A stretch of DNA of 18,266 nt from Betaproteobacteria bacterium. GTDB taxonomy: Bacteria > Pseudomonadota > Gammaproteobacteria > Burkholderiales > Casimicrobiaceae. Position 1 is the stretch's first letter. Each line of letters begins with the position of its first letter. Below are positions 1 through 7,071 of the stretch, piece by piece. Below the pieces are notes generated by a model. That model saw only the letters and a program-made list of their open reading frames with translations. It had not been told where the DNA came from and made no database searches. The position numbers and the translations under genes are program-made. The stretch is from contig VBCZ01000216.1 in NCBI GenBank assembly GCA_005889025.1, positions 1-18,266 of the forward strand. Direction: 5' to 3'.

Positions 1-2
1 AG

Positions 3-146
3 TCCCTGATCAATGGCGCGGAGTTCACGGGGCTCGCGGCGCCCGGGGCCGGTGCAACCGCGCGAGTTCTTTGGAGTGCCTTGGATTCTTTGCCGATCGC
101 AAGGCATGGCTCGAGGGTTCGTTCGCTACCGCCGCGGGCGGCATAA
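3..146 (+). other. unassigned left edge, possible 3' end of an unknown gene
   Basis: One forward frame is open from the window edge to a TAA at 144-146 (47 codons, starting SLINGAEFTG). This could be the tail of an upstream gene, but the residues match no family I recognise and the last third is Arg/Pro-rich, as in a random GC-rich frame. Other frames are no better. I found no divergent regulator gene here, although an IclR-type regulator would be expected near the downstream operators. Nothing else is supported before about 210. Confidence 0.15.
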
Positions 147-213
147 ACTTCCCGATCGACCGCAATGCACAACTTGGCATTTGGCCTAGCGCCACTCCCC
201 GAATCCATCGATT

Positions 214-247
214 GATCGCTAATCGCACAATATTTCGATTATCGCCC
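214..247 (+). promoter_or_regulatory. upstream pair of IclR/PcaR-like operator sites
   Basis: Two 15-base sites, GATCGCTAATCGCAC (214-228) and TTTCGATTATCGCCC (233-247), start 19 bases apart. They match 13/15 and 12/15 positions of GTTCGATAATCGCAC, which I remember as the site bound by PcaR, the IclR-family regulator of protocatechuate/beta-ketoadipate genes in Pseudomonas putida. The pair ends exactly where the predicted -35 box begins (248), a typical position for an activator. The spacing repeats exactly in the downstream pair. The repeat is visible in the sequence; the regulator family is inferred, and no regulator gene lies in the window. Confidence 0.6.
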
Positions 248-277
248 TTGACGCCTAATGTGGCGATGCCCTACACT
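248..277 (+). promoter_or_regulatory. predicted sigma70 promoter of the catabolic operon
   Basis: The -35 box TTGACG (248-253) and -10 box TACACT (272-277) are separated by 18 bases, which predicts transcription start near 284. The promoter sits between the two operator pairs, so the downstream pair would cover +1. The leader to the first possible start codon (GTG 329) would be about 45 nt. Confidence 0.6.
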
Positions 278-279
278 TT

Positions 280-313
280 GTTCGATAGTCGAACATTAGT
301 GCGTTAATCGCAC
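280..313 (+). promoter_or_regulatory. downstream pair of IclR/PcaR-like operator sites
   Basis: GTTCGATAGTCGAAC (280-294) has perfect 6-bp inverted arms around TAG. GTGCGTTAATCGCAC (299-313) has perfect 5-bp arms. Their starts are again 19 bases apart, and each matches the remembered PcaR site at 13/15 positions. The pair covers the predicted transcription start, so occupancy would be expected to block transcription. With the upstream pair this suggests effector-switched control, with protocatechuate or quinate as a plausible ligand by analogy with PcaU/PcaR. Confidence 0.6.
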
Positions 314-328
314 AACGGAGGAGCATCG

Positions 329-445
329 GTGTTTAAGGCAGCAGGATATCGCGACGACTCCACCCTGGTCTTTGTCGACGAGGGCTTGAGCCCCGCCGCC
401 GATGCCGCCAGCCGCGCGCGCGAGGTCCGCGTGGGGGACTCATGA
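329..445 (+). CDS. 38-residue small ORF coupled to the dehydrogenase, unknown
   Basis: A GTG at 329 follows a strong ribosome binding site (GGAGGAG, 317-323) at 5-nt spacing and opens a 38-codon frame starting MFKAAGYRDD and ending in TGA at 443-445. That stop overlaps the dehydrogenase ATG at 442 (ATGA), the usual arrangement for translational coupling. It is the first start codon after the predicted promoter. The product has no membrane segment or recognisable motif. It may be a coupling leader, a true small protein, or the remnant of a longer gene. The ribosome binding site and overlap are seen; function is unknown. Confidence 0.4.
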   Translation: MFKAAGYRDDSTLVFVDEGLSPAADAASRAREVRVGDS

Positions 446-1356
446 TCGCGTCGCACGGCGGGCGCAAGTCTGACATGGACGTGCCGAAGACCGCCCCGGC
501 GTCGGCGGCTTCGCGAAAGGTCCTCGTCGGCTTGATCGGTGAAGGAATACAGGGCTCGCGCTCACCCGCGATGCACGAGGAGGAAGCGCGCAACGTCGGC
601 CTTTCGCTGCACTACCAACTCATCGATCTGGTTCGCGCCGGACGAAGCATCGACGCGCTTCCTCTGCTGATCGAGGCGGCGCAAGTGATGGGTTTTGCCG
701 GCCTCAACATCACCCACCCGTGCAAGCAGGCCGTTCTTCCGCTGCTCGACGATTTGTCCGACGACGCGCAGGCGATCGGTGCGGTGAACACCGTGGTTTT
801 CGACGGCCGCAGGCGCGTCGGCCACAACACCGACTGGTCGGGCTTTGCCATGCCGTTTCGCACCAGGCTCGGGGATGCCGCGCGCGAGCGCGTCGTGCTG
901 TTCGGCGCGGGAGGTGCCGGCGCAGCGGTAGCCCACGCCGTGCTGACGCTCGGCGCGCGAGACTTGTCCATTGTCGACCCCGATGCAGCCAAGGCATCCG
1001 CGCTCGCCGCAAACCTCGGATCACGTTTCAAAGATGCACGCGTTCACGTGGCCGGAGCCGTCAGGGATGAAGTGTCGAAGGCCGACGGTCTCATCAATGC
1101 GACCCCGATAGGAATGACGGGGCATCCAGGCAGCCCCTTGGATCCGGCGTGGCTGCGCGAGAGGCTATGGGTCGCCGAAATCGTCTACTTTCCATTGGAA
1201 ACCGAGCTCCTGCGCGCAGCACGAAGTCGAGGTTGTCGCACGCTCGACGGCGGCGGCATGGCCGTGTGGCAGGCCGTTGGAGCTTTCAAGCTGTTTACCG
1301 GGGTCGAGCCCGATGCGGTCCGCATGGAGCAGCATTTTCGTCATCTCGTTTCGTAG
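442..1356 (+). CDS. quinate/shikimate dehydrogenase-type AroE paralogue
   Basis: Shikimate dehydrogenase family, 304 residues. Visible motifs: the substrate-binding SRSPAMH (residues 39-45), the catalytic lysine in NITHPCK (Lys95), AVNT then NTDW with Asp131, the Rossmann glycine motif GAGGAG (155-160), and a C-terminal DGGGMAVWQAVGAFKLFTG block. Asp179 at the end of the second Rossmann strand favours NAD over NADP. HPCK and the VYFPLETELL segment recall catabolic quinate/shikimate dehydrogenases such as the Corynebacterium type rather than biosynthetic AroE. The inferred role is oxidation of shikimate or quinate to the 3-dehydro acids. ATG 442 is preferred because GGGGGA lies just upstream and the ATG overlaps the preceding small ORF; ATG 475 is an alternative lacking a good ribosome binding site. 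It heads an operon with an importer and downstream pathway enzymes, which supports a catabolic role. Confidence 0.85.
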   Translation: MIASHGGRKSDMDVPKTAPASAASRKVLVGLIGEGIQGSRSPAMHEEEARNVGLSLHYQLIDLVRAGRSIDALPLLIEAAQVMGFAGLNITHPCKQAVLPLLDDLSDDAQAIGAVNTVVFDGRRRVGHNTDWSGFAMPFRTRLGDAARERVVLFGAGGAGAAVAHAVLTLGARDLSIVDPDAAKASALAANLGSRFKDARVHVAGAVRDEVSKADGLINATPIGMTGHPGSPLDPAWLRERLWVAEIVYFPLETELLRAARSRGCRTLDGGGMAVWQAVGAFKLFTGVEPDAVRMEQHFRHLVS

Positions 1357-1394
1357 CAGCTCGACTCATTCACGTTCACTGGAGGAGAAGCATC

Positions 1395-2540
1395 ATGAGA
1401 AAGCTGGGATGGGTACTTTCGATAACGCTCGCGTTCGGCATCACGGCGGGGGCGATGGCCCAACAAACCGTCCCCATCGTCGGCCTGATGGAATTGTCCG
1501 GAACGGGCGCCACCGCGGGCACCAACTTCGACAACGGCGTGAAGCTCGCCGTCAAGGAGATCAACGCTGCAGGCGGCATCCTCGGCCGCAAGATCGAGTA
1601 CACGTCGATGGACACGCAGTCGGCGCCGCAGACCGCCAAGGCGCTTGCGCAGAAGGCTGTCGACCAGGGCGCGTACGTGGTGATGGGACCCGTGTTTTCA
1701 GGCTCCTTCATCGTCAGCATGGCGGAGACCAAGCGCGCCGAGATCCCGAACTTCACGGGAGGTGAGGCGGCTAACATCACGCAGCAAGGCAATCCCTACG
1801 TGTTCCGCACGTCGTTCACGCAATCGACCGCGATGCCCAAGCTCGCCCGCTACATCAAGGACACGGTCAAGGCCAAGAGCATTGCGATGATCTGGGTCAA
1901 TAACGACTTCGGCAAGGGAGGTCGCGATTCGATGACCAAGGCGCTCGAAGCGCAGGGCATCAAGGTTGCCGCGGACATATCGACCGATCCCGGCCAGGTC
2001 GACTTCTCGGCCGCAGTGCTCAAGATCAAGCAATCGAACGCCGATGCCGTGTTCGTCTACACCAACGAGGAAGAATCGGCGCGTGCGTTACGCGAGCTCA
2101 AGAAACAGGGCTACGACAAGCCGATCATCGGCGAGACCACGCTGACCGGGCAGAAAGTCATCGAGCTCGCCGGCGATGCCGCCAACGGCGCGGTTGCCCA
2201 CGTCGGACTGACGGTCGATGCGCCGCAGCCGGGAATCAAGGCTTTCGACGAGAAATTCCAGAGGGAATACAAATACAAGAGCGACCATAACGGCATGAAG
2301 GGCTACACCGGGATGTACGTGGTCAAGGCGATCACCGAGAAAATCGGCAAGTTCGATCCCAAAGCGTTCGCCAAGGCGCTGCACGGCGCGACCATCCGTG
2401 TCAAAGATACTCCCGGCGTGCTGCTCGACGTGCACTTCGACAACAACGGCGACCTCGACCGCGAAAGCTTCCTGGTCAAAGTCGTCGGCGGGAAGCAGGT
2501 CGTGACCGCGACGCTTCCGCCCGTGCAGCCGATCCAATAG
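1395..2540 (+). CDS. ABC importer periplasmic binding protein (LivK-type)
   Basis: This 381-residue protein of the Leu/Ile/Val-binding family (peripheral binding protein type I fold) begins with a signal peptide, MRKLGWVLSITLAFG then AMA, with predicted cleavage after residue 22. The mature start TVPIVGLMELSGTGATAGT and the later KIEYTSMDTQSAPQTA are typical of the family. The start is fixed by GGAGGAGA at 1381-1388, 6 nt before the ATG; the open frame upstream has no coding character. It would bind substrate in the periplasm and deliver it to the LivHM-type permeases encoded next. Family members carry amino acids, aromatic acids, amides or urea. The flanking dehydrogenase and dehydroquinase suggest a quinate/shikimate-like ligand, which is inference from context. 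Confidence 0.9.
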   Translation: MRKLGWVLSITLAFGITAGAMAQQTVPIVGLMELSGTGATAGTNFDNGVKLAVKEINAAGGILGRKIEYTSMDTQSAPQTAKALAQKAVDQGAYVVMGPVFSGSFIVSMAETKRAEIPNFTGGEAANITQQGNPYVFRTSFTQSTAMPKLARYIKDTVKAKSIAMIWVNNDFGKGGRDSMTKALEAQGIKVAADISTDPGQVDFSAAVLKIKQSNADAVFVYTNEEESARALRELKKQGYDKPIIGETTLTGQKVIELAGDAANGAVAHVGLTVDAPQPGIKAFDEKFQREYKYKSDHNGMKGYTGMYVVKAITEKIGKFDPKAFAKALHGATIRVKDTPGVLLDVHFDNNGDLDRESFLVKVVGGKQVVTATLPPVQPIQ

Positions 2541-2550
2541 CGCGACGAAA

Positions 2551-2582
2551 GCGCGGCGGCCCTTTTAGCGTGGCCACCGCGC
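2551..2582 (+). other. stem-loop between binding-protein and permease genes
   Basis: Arms at 2551-2561 (GCGCGGCGGCC) and 2572-2582 (GGCCACCGCGC) pair over 11 positions with one mismatch around a 10-nt loop. No T-run follows, so a strong terminator is unlikely. Hairpins at this place in ABC importer operons often protect the binding-protein mRNA or trim read-through, giving more binding protein than permease. That role is inferred here. Confidence 0.5.
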
Positions 2583-2620
2583 GATTCCCCGCTCGATAAC
2601 GATCTTCCCTGGAAGCCGAC

Positions 2621-3433
2621 ATGGCCGATCTGCTGCAACTCATCCTCTCGGGTACCGCGACCGGTGCGATCTACGCGCTTTGCGCGCTCGGATTCACCTT
2701 GCTTTGGCAGGCGTCAGGCACGATCAATTTCGCCCAGGGTGAGTTCGTGATGATCCCTGCCTTCGTGATGCTTTTCTTCATCAATACCGCGGGCCTTCCG
2801 CTGTGGGTCGCATTTCTCCTCACCTGCCTGGTCGCAATGCTCCTGATCGCGACGCTGGGACTGTCGATCGGTGTGAAACAGCTCGTCAAAGCGGGCGTCA
2901 CCGCGCAGGCGATGCCCTTCGAAAGCCCTTTTCCCGACGGGCTGCTCGCGCTTGGCGCGATGAAGGTCTCATACGCTGACGTTGGCACGCTGCTGCTCGC
3001 GGGGCTCATCGTCGTCGGCCTCCAGCTTTTCCTGAACAGGACGGTGACCGGCCGCGCGATGCAGGCGGTCGCGCAGAACACCGACGCGGCCAAGGTGCTC
3101 GGCATCAACGTGCAGCGCATGGTCCTGTACACGTTCCTTATCAACGCTGTGCTCGCGGTCGTCGCCGCGCTGCTGGTGACGCCGACTTATCTGGCCAAGT
3201 TCGACATGGGCGAATCGATCGGCCTGAAAGCGTTCTACGCCGCGATCATCGGCGGCTTCAATCAGACGCGCGGCGCGCTTCTGGGCGGCGTGCTGGTTGG
3301 CGTGCTGGAGAACCTCATGGGCGCATACGTCTCGCCCGCGTACAAGGAAGGCGTCGCCCTGATGCTGTTCCTGATCGTCATCATCTTCAGACCCGAAGGT
3401 CTGTTGGGCAAAACCGAGGAGCGCAAGGTATGA
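2621..3433 (+). CDS. livH: ABC importer inner-membrane permease, LivH family (internally short)
   Basis: Branched-chain-amino-acid-type permease of 270 residues. The N-terminus (SGTATGAIYALCALGFTL, then ASGTINFAQGEF) and the C-terminal half (TGRAMQAVAQN, LGIN, AAIIGGFNQTRGALLGG, FRPEGLLG) are classic LivH. It forms half of the transmembrane channel. LivH proteins usually have about 290-300 residues and carry a conserved ER...RPL segment after the third membrane span. Here the sequence passes straight from LTCLVAMLL (about residue 75) to IATLGLSIG, so about 20-25 residues appear to be missing in frame near nt 2841-2848. The gene ends in an ATGA overlap with the next permease. The symbol follows family, not proven substrate. 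Confidence 0.85.
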   Translation: MADLLQLILSGTATGAIYALCALGFTLLWQASGTINFAQGEFVMIPAFVMLFFINTAGLPLWVAFLLTCLVAMLLIATLGLSIGVKQLVKAGVTAQAMPFESPFPDGLLALGAMKVSYADVGTLLLAGLIVVGLQLFLNRTVTGRAMQAVAQNTDAAKVLGINVQRMVLYTFLINAVLAVVAALLVTPTYLAKFDMGESIGLKAFYAAIIGGFNQTRGALLGGVLVGVLENLMGAYVSPAYKEGVALMLFLIVIIFRPEGLLGKTEERKV

Positions 3434-4368
3434 GCAAGGTTCAAAAGATCGGACTGGCGGTCCTGCTCGTTCTCTACGCGATCCTGCCGCTATTCCTCAA
3501 GAGCTACGGCATCTACCTGATGACGCTGCTGTGCGTCTACCTCATGGCAGCGTTCGGGCTCAATCTCATCGTCGGTTACGCGGGCCAGATGTCGATTGGC
3601 CAGGCCGCTTTCTATGGAATCGGTGCGTATGTCGCGGCGATATTGATGACCAAGCTGGGCATCTCGTTCTGGCTGGTGCTTCCCACCGCCGCGATAATCT
3701 GCTTTGCGGTAGGGCTTGCCCTGGGCTTCCCGGCGTTGCGCGTTCAGCATCACTACCTCGCGTTTGCCACGCTGGGATTCAATGTCCTGGTGTTCCTGAT
3801 CATGCGCAACGAGGAGCAGTTGACCGGCGGCACATTCGGGATTTCGAACATCCCGCGGCCATCGCTTTTCGGCTGGTCGCTCGATGGCTCATTGGCTTTT
3901 TTCTATTTCGCGTATGGGTCGGTCATCCTCCTCGCCCTGGTGCTGTGGTGGCTGCTGCGCTCGCCGTGGGGGCGCGCTTTCGCGGCGCTTCGTGACAATC
4001 CCATCCGCGCCGAAAGCACCGGCGTCAACATTACCGCGTACACGCTGCTCGCGTTTGCGATTGGCGCGGCGTGCGCCGGCATCGGTGGGGTCTATCTGTC
4101 GGCACTGGTGAACTTCATCGAGCCCGGCCAGTTCAACCTATCGGTATCGCTCATGATGCTGCTCGCAGTCATCGTCGGCGGATCGGGCCGATTTTTCGGC
4201 CCCGTGCTGGGATCGGTGGTGGTCCTGCTGCTGCCAGAATGGCTGCGCTTCCTCCAGGATTGGTACCTTGCGATCTTCGGGTTCGCGGTGATCGTGTTGA
4301 TGGTCTTCCTTCCGGGCGGGCTGCTGTCGCTCGCCGACCGTTTCAAGTCGCCGGGAGCTGTCAAATGA
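3430..4368 (+). CDS. livM: ABC importer inner-membrane permease, LivM family
   Basis: A 312-residue hydrophobic protein with the LivM pattern: an N-terminal span followed by GLNLIVGYAGQMSIGQAAFYGIGAY, then FPALRVQHHYLAFATLGF, the cytoplasmic loop WGRAFAALRDNPIRAESTG (probable ATPase contact) and a C-terminal VGGSGRFFGPVLGS...FLPGGL. Roughly eight to ten membrane segments are expected. It should pair with the preceding LivH-type subunit. Its start overlaps the previous stop by 4 bases and its own stop overlaps the next ATG by 4 bases, so translation is probably coupled. No missing segment was noticed. Confidence 0.92.
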   Translation: MSKVQKIGLAVLLVLYAILPLFLKSYGIYLMTLLCVYLMAAFGLNLIVGYAGQMSIGQAAFYGIGAYVAAILMTKLGISFWLVLPTAAIICFAVGLALGFPALRVQHHYLAFATLGFNVLVFLIMRNEEQLTGGTFGISNIPRPSLFGWSLDGSLAFFYFAYGSVILLALVLWWLLRSPWGRAFAALRDNPIRAESTGVNITAYTLLAFAIGAACAGIGGVYLSALVNFIEPGQFNLSVSLMMLLAVIVGGSGRFFGPVLGSVVVLLLPEWLRFLQDWYLAIFGFAVIVLMVFLPGGLLSLADRFKSPGAVK

Positions 4369-5108
4369 CACCGTTTCTTGAAGTAAAGGAAATGAAAAAG
4401 GCCTACGGCGCGATCAAGGCCGTCGATGGAGTGACGCTTTCGGTCGGACCGGGAGAGATCGTCGGCGTGATCGGCCCCAACGGCTCGGGCAAGACGACGC
4501 TGTTCAACAGCATCCTCGGGCAGATCAAGCCGACCTCGGGCGCAGTGGAATTCTGCGGTGAGGACATCACCGGCATGTCGCCGCTCGAGCTGTCGCGCCG
4601 CGGCGTCGGTCGCACCTTCCAGACGCTGCAGGTGTTCGTCAAGCTTTCGGTCCGCGACAATCTTATCGCGGCGGCACAGGAGTTCAAGGGCACCATGCCG
4701 GGCCGGCTTTTCGCCAAACCGGACGCGGGGCTCGGTCACCACGCCGACGAGATGATCGAGCTGTTCCGCTTGAAGCACGTCTCGCATCTTCCCGCGGGCA
4801 GTCTGTCGTACGGACAGCAAAAGCTCATCGATATCGCGATGGCGTTCATGCCGACGCCGCGCCTTGTGCTGCTCGACGAGCCCTGCGCGGGCGTCAATCC
4901 CAGCCTTGTCGATCAGCTGCGCGAGCTGCTGGTCGAGCTCAACAAGACGCAAGGAGGAAGCTTCGTCGTCATCGAGCACAACATGGACTTCATCATGAAG
5001 CTATGCCCGCACGTGATCTGCATGGTTGAAGGCAAGGTGCTTGCCGAGGGGCCGCCCGCACAAGTGCAGTCGAACCGGCAGGTCCTCGAGGCATACCTTG
5101 GCAACTGA
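4365..5108 (+). CDS. livG: ABC importer ATPase, LivG family
   Basis: A 247-residue ATP-binding subunit. Walker A GPNGSGKTT is at residues 37-45, the Q-loop region at RTFQTLQ (about 83-89), the ABC signature LSYGQQK at 147-153, Walker B RLVLLDEP at 166-173, and the switch histidine at 205 (IEHN). The longer segment between Q-loop and signature and the ending LEAYLGN are typical of LivG. It would energise transport from the cytoplasmic face together with the second ATPase. Its start overlaps livM. The stop codon falls inside a 12-bp tandem repeat that fills the gap to the next gene. Confidence 0.93.
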   Translation: MTPFLEVKEMKKAYGAIKAVDGVTLSVGPGEIVGVIGPNGSGKTTLFNSILGQIKPTSGAVEFCGEDITGMSPLELSRRGVGRTFQTLQVFVKLSVRDNLIAAAQEFKGTMPGRLFAKPDAGLGHHADEMIELFRLKHVSHLPAGSLSYGQQKLIDIAMAFMPTPRLVLLDEPCAGVNPSLVDQLRELLVELNKTQGGSFVVIEHNMDFIMKLCPHVICMVEGKVLAEGPPAQVQSNRQVLEAYLGN

Positions 5109-5145
5109 GTTGGCAACTGAGTTGGCAACTGAGTCGGCAATTGAG
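5098..5145 (+). repeat. 12-bp tandem repeat, four copies, spanning the livG stop
   Basis: TTGGCAACTGAG occurs at 5098-5109, 5110-5121 and 5122-5133. A fourth, diverged copy TCGGCAATTGAG (two changes) follows at 5134-5145. The first copy encodes the last codons of livG and its TGA. Because the unit is a multiple of three, every copy repeats that stop in frame (5106, 5118, 5130, 5142). The last copy runs into the ribosome binding site of livF. Replication slippage could change the livG-livF spacing. Confidence 0.9.
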
Positions 5146-5156
5146 GAGAGATCATC

Positions 5157-5897
5157 ATGACCGCCGAAAAAATCATCGAATTCGACAAGGTTGTCGCGGG
5201 ATATTCTCCGAGCCTGACGATACTAAACGAGCTCAGCCTCGACGCGCGCAAGGCCGAGATCACCCTGCTGATCGGCCCGAACGGCGCCGGCAAGTCAACG
5301 GTCCTGAAGACCTTGTTCGGCATGCTGGTCCCCCGTTTGGGCGAAGTGCGGTTCGAAGGCAAGCGAGTGAACGGCAAGTCGCAGCGCGAGCTGCTCGCTG
5401 ACGGCATCGCGTTCGTCCCGCAAGGCCGCAATCTTTTCGGCTCCCTGTCGGTGCGGCACAACCTCGAGCTAGGCGGCATCACGCTTCCCCGCGGCGAGTT
5501 GAGCGGCCGCATCGAGGAAGTCCTCGCGCGGTTTCCCCGGATCAGGGAACGCATCGACAATCAGGCCTCGACCATGTCCGGCGGAGAGCAGAAGCAGCTC
5601 GAGGTCGGACGCGCGCTTCTGTTGCACCCGCGCGTTCTGCTCATCGACGAGCCGTCGATCGGCCTGTCACCCAAGCTCGTGCAGGAAGTGATGACGCTGT
5701 TGCGCCAACTCGCCGACGGCGGCACGACCGTGCTGATGGTCGAGCAAAACGTGCGCACCGCGCTCAAATACGCCAATCGGGCCCTGGTGCTCGAAATGGG
5801 AAGGCTCGCCCTCGATCGGCCCGCGTCCGAGCTGCTCAACGATCCGGACCTGAACCGGTTGTTTCTCGGCGGGCACGTTCAAAAGAACGTCGCGTGA
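5157..5897 (+). CDS. livF: ABC importer ATPase, LivF family
   Basis: A 246-residue ATP-binding subunit. Walker A GPNGAGKST is at residues 40-48, the Q-loop at VPQGRNLF (88-95), the signature SGGEQ at 141-145, Walker B VLLIDEP at 160-166, and EQN at 196-198 where LivF proteins usually carry glutamine instead of histidine. Ribosome binding bases GGAGAG (5145-5150) precede the ATG. With the LivG-type subunit it forms the ATPase pair. It is the last transporter gene; 121 bases without an obvious terminator or promoter separate it from the next gene, which may belong to the same transcript. Confidence 0.93.
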   Translation: MTAEKIIEFDKVVAGYSPSLTILNELSLDARKAEITLLIGPNGAGKSTVLKTLFGMLVPRLGEVRFEGKRVNGKSQRELLADGIAFVPQGRNLFGSLSVRHNLELGGITLPRGELSGRIEEVLARFPRIRERIDNQASTMSGGEQKQLEVGRALLLHPRVLLIDEPSIGLSPKLVQEVMTLLRQLADGGTTVLMVEQNVRTALKYANRALVLEMGRLALDRPASELLNDPDLNRLFLGGHVQKNVA

Positions 5898-6018
5898 AGC
5901 AGGCGGCTGCGCCATTCTTGAGGGTTTGTCGTCACCGCCGCACGCAGGCGCCTTCATCGCATGGGCACCGACGCAAGCCGACACCGAATTTGAGTGCCCG
6001 AGGTTGAAAAAGCGATGA

Positions 6019-7071
6019 ATGCGCAAGCTTGAAATCGCGGTGGCGGGGGCCGGGTTGATCGGTCGCCGCCACATCGAACTCATCCTGTCCAGCACCGAAT
6101 GCCAGCTATCGGCGATCGTCGATCCAGCGCCGGGCGCTGCCGCGATTGCCGCTTCTACCAATGTCCCGCTTTATCCGACCTTGTCGGAGATGTTTGCCGC
6201 ACATCGTCCCGATGGAGTCGTTTTGGCGATACCGAATCACCTGCACGTCGACCATGCGCTGGAGTGCATCCGCGCGGGGGTCGGCGCACTGGTCGAAAAG
6301 CCCGTGGCGCATACCCTGGAAGCCGGAAGACGCCTTTGCGACATCGCCGAGCGCACCCGTGCGCGCATACTCGTAGGTCATCATCGAGTACATAGTTCGG
6401 TGCTTGCCACGGCCTCTGAAATCGTCGGGCAGGGTACACTCGGGAGGCTCGTTGCGGTCGTGGGCAGCGCCATGTTCTACAAGCCTGATGATTACTTCGA
6501 CGAAGCGTGGCGCCGCCAAGCCGGGGGCGGTCCTATCCTGATCAACATGATCCATGAAATCGGCAACTTGCGGGCGCTCTGCGGCGATATCGTCGCCGTG
6601 CAGGCGCTCGCATCGAACGCTACGCGCGGTTTCGCCGTCGAAGACACGGTCGCGATCACGTTTCGATTCGCGAACGACGCACTCGGTACGTTCATGCTTT
6701 CCGACACCGCGGCCTCCGCCCGCAGCTGGGAGCAGACATCGCAGGAAAACAAAAGCTACGCTACCTATCCGGACGAGGATTGCTACGTGGTCGTCGGAAC
6801 CGACGGCTCGCTCGCGGTGCCGACGATGCGGTTGAAGACGTATCCGCGCAGGGAGGACCGTTCCTGGTGGAAGCCCTTCGAGACCCGCGTCGTGCCCATC
6901 CATCGTGCCGATCCGCTCGAGCGCCAGCTCGTTCATTTCTGCGCGGTCCTCCGGGATGAAGTCGCGCCGCGCGTCAGCGTGCGCGATGGACTGCAGAATC
7001 TGCGTGTCACCGAAGCAATCGCCGAAGCTGCGCGCGGCGGGAAACTCGTCCTGATACCTGAGGCATCATGA
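6019..7071 (+). CDS. Gfo/Idh/MocA family NAD(P)-dependent oxidoreductase
   Basis: A 350-residue protein. The N-terminal Rossmann domain has AVAGAGLIG (residues 7-15) and an acidic residue at the second strand end (IVDP, Asp35), which favours NAD. The family signature EKP is at 93-95. The C-terminal alpha/beta domain has the substrate-site histidine in INMIHEIGN. Family members oxidise or reduce sugars, inositols and related polyols, and some cyclic acids. Placement immediately before a dehydroquinase, with a 4-base ATGA overlap, suggests a hydroaromatic or polyol substrate feeding the same pathway. The exact reaction cannot be read from sequence. A competing ATG at 6015 opens only a five-codon frame. 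Confidence 0.85.
   Translation: MRKLEIAVAGAGLIGRRHIELILSSTECQLSAIVDPAPGAAAIAASTNVPLYPTLSEMFAAHRPDGVVLAIPNHLHVDHALECIRAGVGALVEKPVAHTLEAGRRLCDIAERTRARILVGHHRVHSSVLATASEIVGQGTLGRLVAVVGSAMFYKPDDYFDEAWRRQAGGGPILINMIHEIGNLRALCGDIVAVQALASNATRGFAVEDTVAITFRFANDALGTFMLSDTAASARSWEQTSQENKSYATYPDEDCYVVVGTDGSLAVPTMRLKTYPRREDRSWWKPFETRVVPIHRADPLERQLVHFCAVLRDEVAPRVSVRDGLQNLRVTEAIAEAARGGKLVLIPEAS

Noticed and set aside
1149..1394. Upstream extension of the binding-protein reading frame with earlier ATG
   Set aside because: It overlaps the dehydrogenase gene, is Arg-rich, and would hide the signal peptide; the ATG at 1395 has a strong ribosome binding site.
4092..4979. 295-codon open frame on the minus strand
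   Set aside because: Antisense to livM and livG; no recognisable motifs.
5098..5145. Tandem repeat as a CRISPR-like or iteron array
   Set aside because: Units are 12 bp without spacers, contain part of livG, and no cas or replication gene is near.
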